A DNA stretch of 7,711 bases from Desulfocapsa sp. (GTDB lineage: Bacteria > Desulfobacterota > Desulfobulbia > Desulfobulbales > Desulfocapsaceae), in NCBI GenBank assembly GCA_030638765.1, contig DAOWDZ010000066.1, forward strand, positions 1 through 7,711. The letters are read 5' to 3'. The notes below the pieces were generated by a model. The model ran no database searches. It was not told the origin of the DNA and was given only the letters and a program-made list of their open reading frames with translations. Both the position numbers and the translations under genes were made by a program. How positions within the stretch are numbered: the stretch's first letter is position 1; the number at the start of each line of letters is the position of its first letter. Below are positions 5,717 to 7,711 of the stretch, in pieces.

Positions 5717-6121
5717 TTAATTGACGGCAAGAATCTGCCAGTGAATATTTCTGGTTCTGGGGCCATCAAACTCACAGAAATAGATAGCTTGCCAGGTGCC
5801 TAGTTGTAGTTTGTTGCCGCTTACCATAATGGTGAGGGACGCACCCATTAGAGATGCCATGATATGAGAGGGAGAGTTTCCTTCCATATGCTTGAACGGG
5901 TAATTCAGAGGGACGATTTCTTTTAATCCTTTTATTATATCAGTACGCACATCCGGGTCAGCACCTTCGTTAATGGTGAGTCCTGCTGTGGTGTGAGGGT
6001 TGAAGAGATAGCAGATACCCTCTTCAATACCTGTTTTGGTGATCTTTTTCTGCACCTCGGACGTGATGTCGACGAGGTGCATATGCTCACTGGTGGGTAC
6101 TGTAAAGCTGCCTTTATACAT
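5717..6121 (-). CDS. YjbQ / UPF0047 family protein (secondary thiamine-phosphate synthase type)
   Basis: From ATG 6121 this is a 134-residue single-domain protein of the YjbQ family. Some members show weak thiamine-phosphate synthase activity; the true role is unsettled. All family landmarks are visible: NPHTTAGLTINEGADPDV (41-58; H43, T44, T45, N51, E52), D61, the metal-site-like HMEGNSPSHIMASLMG (78-93; H78, N82, H86), LQLGTWQAIYF (105-115) and FDGPRTR (118-124). Length is normal. An upstream GTG at 6157 would add 12 residues overlapping the lipoprotein gene, but family members start just before the first strand and no RBS supports the GTG. The chosen ATG is one base after the lipoprotein stop (TAA T ATG), so translation is probably coupled. 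Confidence 0.92.
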   Translation of the reverse strand: MYKGSFTVPTSEHMHLVDITSEVQKKITKTGIEEGICYLFNPHTTAGLTINEGADPDVRTDIIKGLKEIVPLNYPFKHMEGNSPSHIMASLMGASLTIMVSGNKLQLGTWQAIYFCEFDGPRTRNIHWQILAVN

Positions 6122-6122
6122 A

Positions 6123-6578
6123 TTAGTTCTTAAGCTGCCAGCGTCCGTCTTTATCACGACACGCGGTTGTGTAAGCAGTTTCAGCTTTACCGTCGATTAT
6201 GGTTCGTATTTCAGCTTGTCGACAGGGTTGGTTTGTTTGTGGGTCAGCGTAAAATGGTTGTGGGGTAACCTGGTACTGGTGACCGGTATCAGGATTACGC
6301 CATGCATTGGTTTGTTTAGAGACTCCTCGCTCATACACATGATTGAGTTGTTCTCTGTCGTATTTATCCATTTCATTACCGATAATATACCCAAGCATGG
6401 TTCCGACAGCAGCTCCTATAAGAGTAGCTTCAGTGTTATGTCCTATGGCCTGACCGATTATTGCGCCACCGGCGGCACCTCCGTATGCTCCAATTCCGGC
6501 TTTATTCGGGCCATTAGCGCATGAGGTAAGGAGTAAAGTGAGGCTTATGATAATGGGGATAAGCAAAGCGTTTTTCAT
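6123..6578 (-). CDS. Glycine-zipper lipoprotein (17-kDa surface-antigen-like)
   Basis: This 151-residue envelope protein has a lipoprotein signal: MKN, a hydrophobic stretch (4-17) and the lipobox LTSC with C20 as the lipidated cysteine. Residue +2 is Ala, which predicts sorting to the outer membrane. After the linker come two glycine zippers with exact four-residue spacing, G34-G38-G42-G46 and G55-G59-G63-G67, which fit a pair of close-packed helices. The C-terminal half is soluble, with EQLNHVYERG, NAWRNPDTGHQYQVTPQPFY (91-110) and ending in GRWQLKN. Two cysteines, C119 (PCRQAEI) and C140 (TACRDKDGRW), could form a disulfide in the periplasm. This layout matches the Rickettsia 17-kDa antigen/SlyB-like group, roles of which are mostly envelope integrity. 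The start is firm: AAGGAG (6590-6585) lies 6 bases upstream. Its stop is one base from the YjbQ start. Confidence 0.9.
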   Translation of the reverse strand: MKNALLIPIIISLTLLLTSCANGPNKAGIGAYGGAAGGAIIGQAIGHNTEATLIGAAVGTMLGYIIGNEMDKYDREQLNHVYERGVSKQTNAWRNPDTGHQYQVTPQPFYADPQTNQPCRQAEIRTIIDGKAETAYTTACRDKDGRWQLKN

Positions 6579-6584
6579 GATAGT

Positions 6585-6590
6585 CTCCTT
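6585..6590 (-). promoter_or_regulatory. RBS of the lipoprotein gene
   Basis: AAGGAG on the minus strand, 6 bases before ATG 6578. It is the only strong Shine-Dalgarno in the lipoprotein-yjbQ-ubiD-rluB run; the genes after it seem to depend on coupling. Confidence 0.8.
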
Positions 6591-6621
6591 TTATACATTA
6601 TGATTGTAGTAATTATCAAAA

Positions 6622-6649
6622 AAGGTAGTCATGCCCAGTTGTTTGTCAA
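6622..6649 (-). promoter_or_regulatory. Possible promoter for the lipoprotein operon
   Basis: The gap between cbpM and the lipoprotein gene holds a perfect -35 box, TTGACA (minus strand, 6649-6644). The best -10 at 16 bases is only TACCTT (6627-6622). Position is sensible, but the weak -10 leaves this doubtful. I see no convincing terminator for cbpM in the same gap. Confidence 0.3.
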
Positions 6650-6675
6650 TTTTTGAGGTAAAATAATTTTGAGTT

Positions 6676-6996
6676 CTATTTATCAAGGGCATGGAATTGC
6701 TCAATGTGTGATTTGTTTCGCTTGAGTTGCTCTATTTCATCGAGAAGGTCAAGGGCAAGTGCAGTGCCGGGAAGATTTATTCGCAAATCCTGCTGAAGGC
6801 GTATGGATATCTGAATTCGTTTGATTTCAATTGCGGCAAAGCGCCATTCTCTGGGGTTTTGTCCCTGTGGTGAAAGGATACCCTCGTCGATTAAATCCTG
6901 GATAAACTGTGCATGAACCTTACAAAGTGTGCAAAGTTCCCGAAGGCTGTATTCACAGTTATCGTCAATGACAGTACACTGGAGTTCTGGTGTCAT
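6676..6996 (-). CDS. cbpM: Chaperone modulator CbpM
   Basis: CbpM is a small MerR-like protein that binds the J-domain of CbpA and blocks its action on DnaK. The 106-residue protein has the N-terminal winged-helix-like segment YSLRELCTLCKVHAQFIQDLIDEGIL (16-41), then WRFAAIEIKRIQISIRLQQDLRINLPGTALALDLLDEIEQLK (51-92). The second half matches E. coli CbpM closely in pattern (LxxxLxxxxPGxAxALxLxDxIxxLK). It is rich in cysteine near the N-terminus (C7, C14, C22, C25), which E. coli CbpM lacks as far as I recall. The gene starts two bases after the cbpA-like stop, with GGAG at 7007-7004 inside the end of that gene as RBS. The classic cbpA-cbpM pair supports the call. Confidence 0.92.
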   Translation of the reverse strand: MTPELQCTVIDDNCEYSLRELCTLCKVHAQFIQDLIDEGILSPQGQNPREWRFAAIEIKRIQISIRLQQDLRINLPGTALALDLLDEIEQLKRNKSHIEQFHALDK

Positions 6997-6998
6997 GG

Positions 6999-7711
6999 TT
7001 ATACTCCAAGGTTTTTTCGTGGGTTAAAAGACATGGATTCCTTCATGTTGGTGTAGATTTTAGTGTCTTTATCGGTGACCGGTTTGGGAACCATAATGGC
7101 AAGGGTTACATATTGATCACCACTCAATTTTGCAGAGCAGAGCCCCCTGCCTTTTAGTCGTAATTTTTTTCCAGTTTGAGAGTTTGCTGGTATTTTTAAT
7201 TCAACAGTTCCCCCAAGTGTTGGAACTGGGACGGAAGCTCCAAGTGCTGCTTCCCATGGTGCAATTGGAAGAGTGAGCATAATATCACGCTTGTCAGGAA
7301 TAAAATGGGAATGCGCACCAAAGGCAACTTCTAGAAACAAATCACCGTTATTTCCACCGCCCATCCCTTTAGCACCCTGGCCAGATAATCTAATCTGCTG
7401 GCCTTCGGTGATTCCTTTGGGTATGGAAACCTGCAAGGTGTGTGGACGAGTGATAACGTGCCCGGAATCATCAACTGACGGGCGTTGCAATGTTAAGGAT
7501 TGTTTGCTGCCATGGTAGCTGTCCTCAAGACTTATCACAATCTTAGCGTGAAGATCCTGTCCATTGCCCGAGTAGTGAGCATGCTGGCCTCTAAATGGCC
7601 CCTGTTGTGGCGCTCTATCTCCACCCTGCGTGCCAAAAAGAGATTCAAAGAAGTCGCTGAATTGAGAAGCGTCGTTTTCTGTGTATCCGCCGCCATTGAA
7701 TTCAAAACCAT
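6999..7711 (-). CDS. cbpA: Class II J-domain co-chaperone, CbpA/DnaJ-like (5' end outside window)
   Basis: This is a Hsp40-type co-chaperone that delivers clients to DnaK; CbpA also binds DNA. Only the C-terminal 236 residues are present: the frame is open to the right edge, so the J-domain is not seen. The visible part starts with a Gly/Phe-rich linker (GFEFNGGGY, FFESLFG, PFRGQ; first ~50 residues). Two beta-domains of the DnaJ C-terminal type follow: KIVISLEDSYHGSKQ, then QVSIPKGITEGQQIRLSGQG, GDLFLEVAFGAHSHF, WEAALGASVPVPTLGG and GKKLRLKGRGL. There are no CxxCxGxG zinc repeats between the linker and the domains, which makes it class II like CbpA rather than DnaJ. A GTG inside the frame at 7538 is not the start, because the frame continues upstream with family-typical residues. 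cbpM follows after two bases. Confidence 0.93.
   Translation of the reverse strand, partial: GFEFNGGGYTENDASQFSDFFESLFGTQGGDRAPQQGPFRGQHAHYSGNGQDLHAKIVISLEDSYHGSKQSLTLQRPSVDDSGHVITRPHTLQVSIPKGITEGQQIRLSGQGAKGMGGGNNGDLFLEVAFGAHSHFIPDKRDIMLTLPIAPWEAALGASVPVPTLGGTVELKIPANSQTGKKLRLKGRGLCSAKLSGDQYVTLAIMVPKPVTDKDTKIYTNMKESMSFNPRKNLGV

Noticed and set aside
6122..6157. GTG 6157 as the yjbQ start, giving 146 residues
   Set aside because: No RBS, a 33-base overlap with the lipoprotein gene and an extension not typical of the family; ATG 6121 fits better.
6999..7538. Treating the J-protein as a 179-residue gene starting at GTG 7538
   Set aside because: The frame is open to the window edge, and the upstream residues are a typical Gly/Phe linker, so the gene is only cut by the window.

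Overview
The window is a 7.7 kb stretch of ordinary-looking bacterial chromosome, moderately AT-rich by eye, with eleven genes. The mix suggests a Gram-negative anaerobe. It has a lone F0 subunit c gene not followed by the rest of the ATP synthase operon, a long UbiD-type decarboxylase, an IHF-beta-like protein, a CbpA/CbpM pair and a glycine-zipper lipoprotein. I would guess Desulfobacterota (sulfate reducers or relatives), but this is inference from gene style and not a proven placement.

Left part, + strand (1-2463): atpE ends in a strong intrinsic terminator. It is followed by a nucleoside phosphorylase/nucleosidase-fold protein whose last codons overlap the start of rimO, the ribosomal protein S12 methylthiotransferase. 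RimO is a radical-SAM enzyme, and its products (5'-deoxyadenosine, S-adenosylhomocysteine) are the kind of nucleosides that enzymes of this fold can cleave. The overlap is therefore a testable functional hint.

Right part, - strand (2473-7711), read from the right edge leftwards: the 3' part of a class II J-protein (cbpA-like) and its modulator cbpM; then a gap of about 100 bp with a possible promoter. Next comes a tightly packed run: glycine-zipper lipoprotein, YjbQ/UPF0047 protein, an 80-residue protein I do not recognise, UbiD-family decarboxylase, and an RsuA/RluB-type pseudouridine synthase. An intrinsic terminator closes this run. After the terminator, an HU/IHF-family gene has its own putative promoter and a leader hairpin, and it converges with rimO across only 9 bp.

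Functional themes are energy and quinone metabolism (atpE, ubiD), ribosome modification (rimO, the pseudouridine synthase), chaperone control (cbpA/cbpM) and nucleoid structure. I found no mobile element, CRISPR array, tRNA or rRNA. I see no clearly new system. The best leads are the nucleosidase-rimO overlap, the unknown 80-aa gene next to ubiD, and the partial sodium-type ion site in subunit c.
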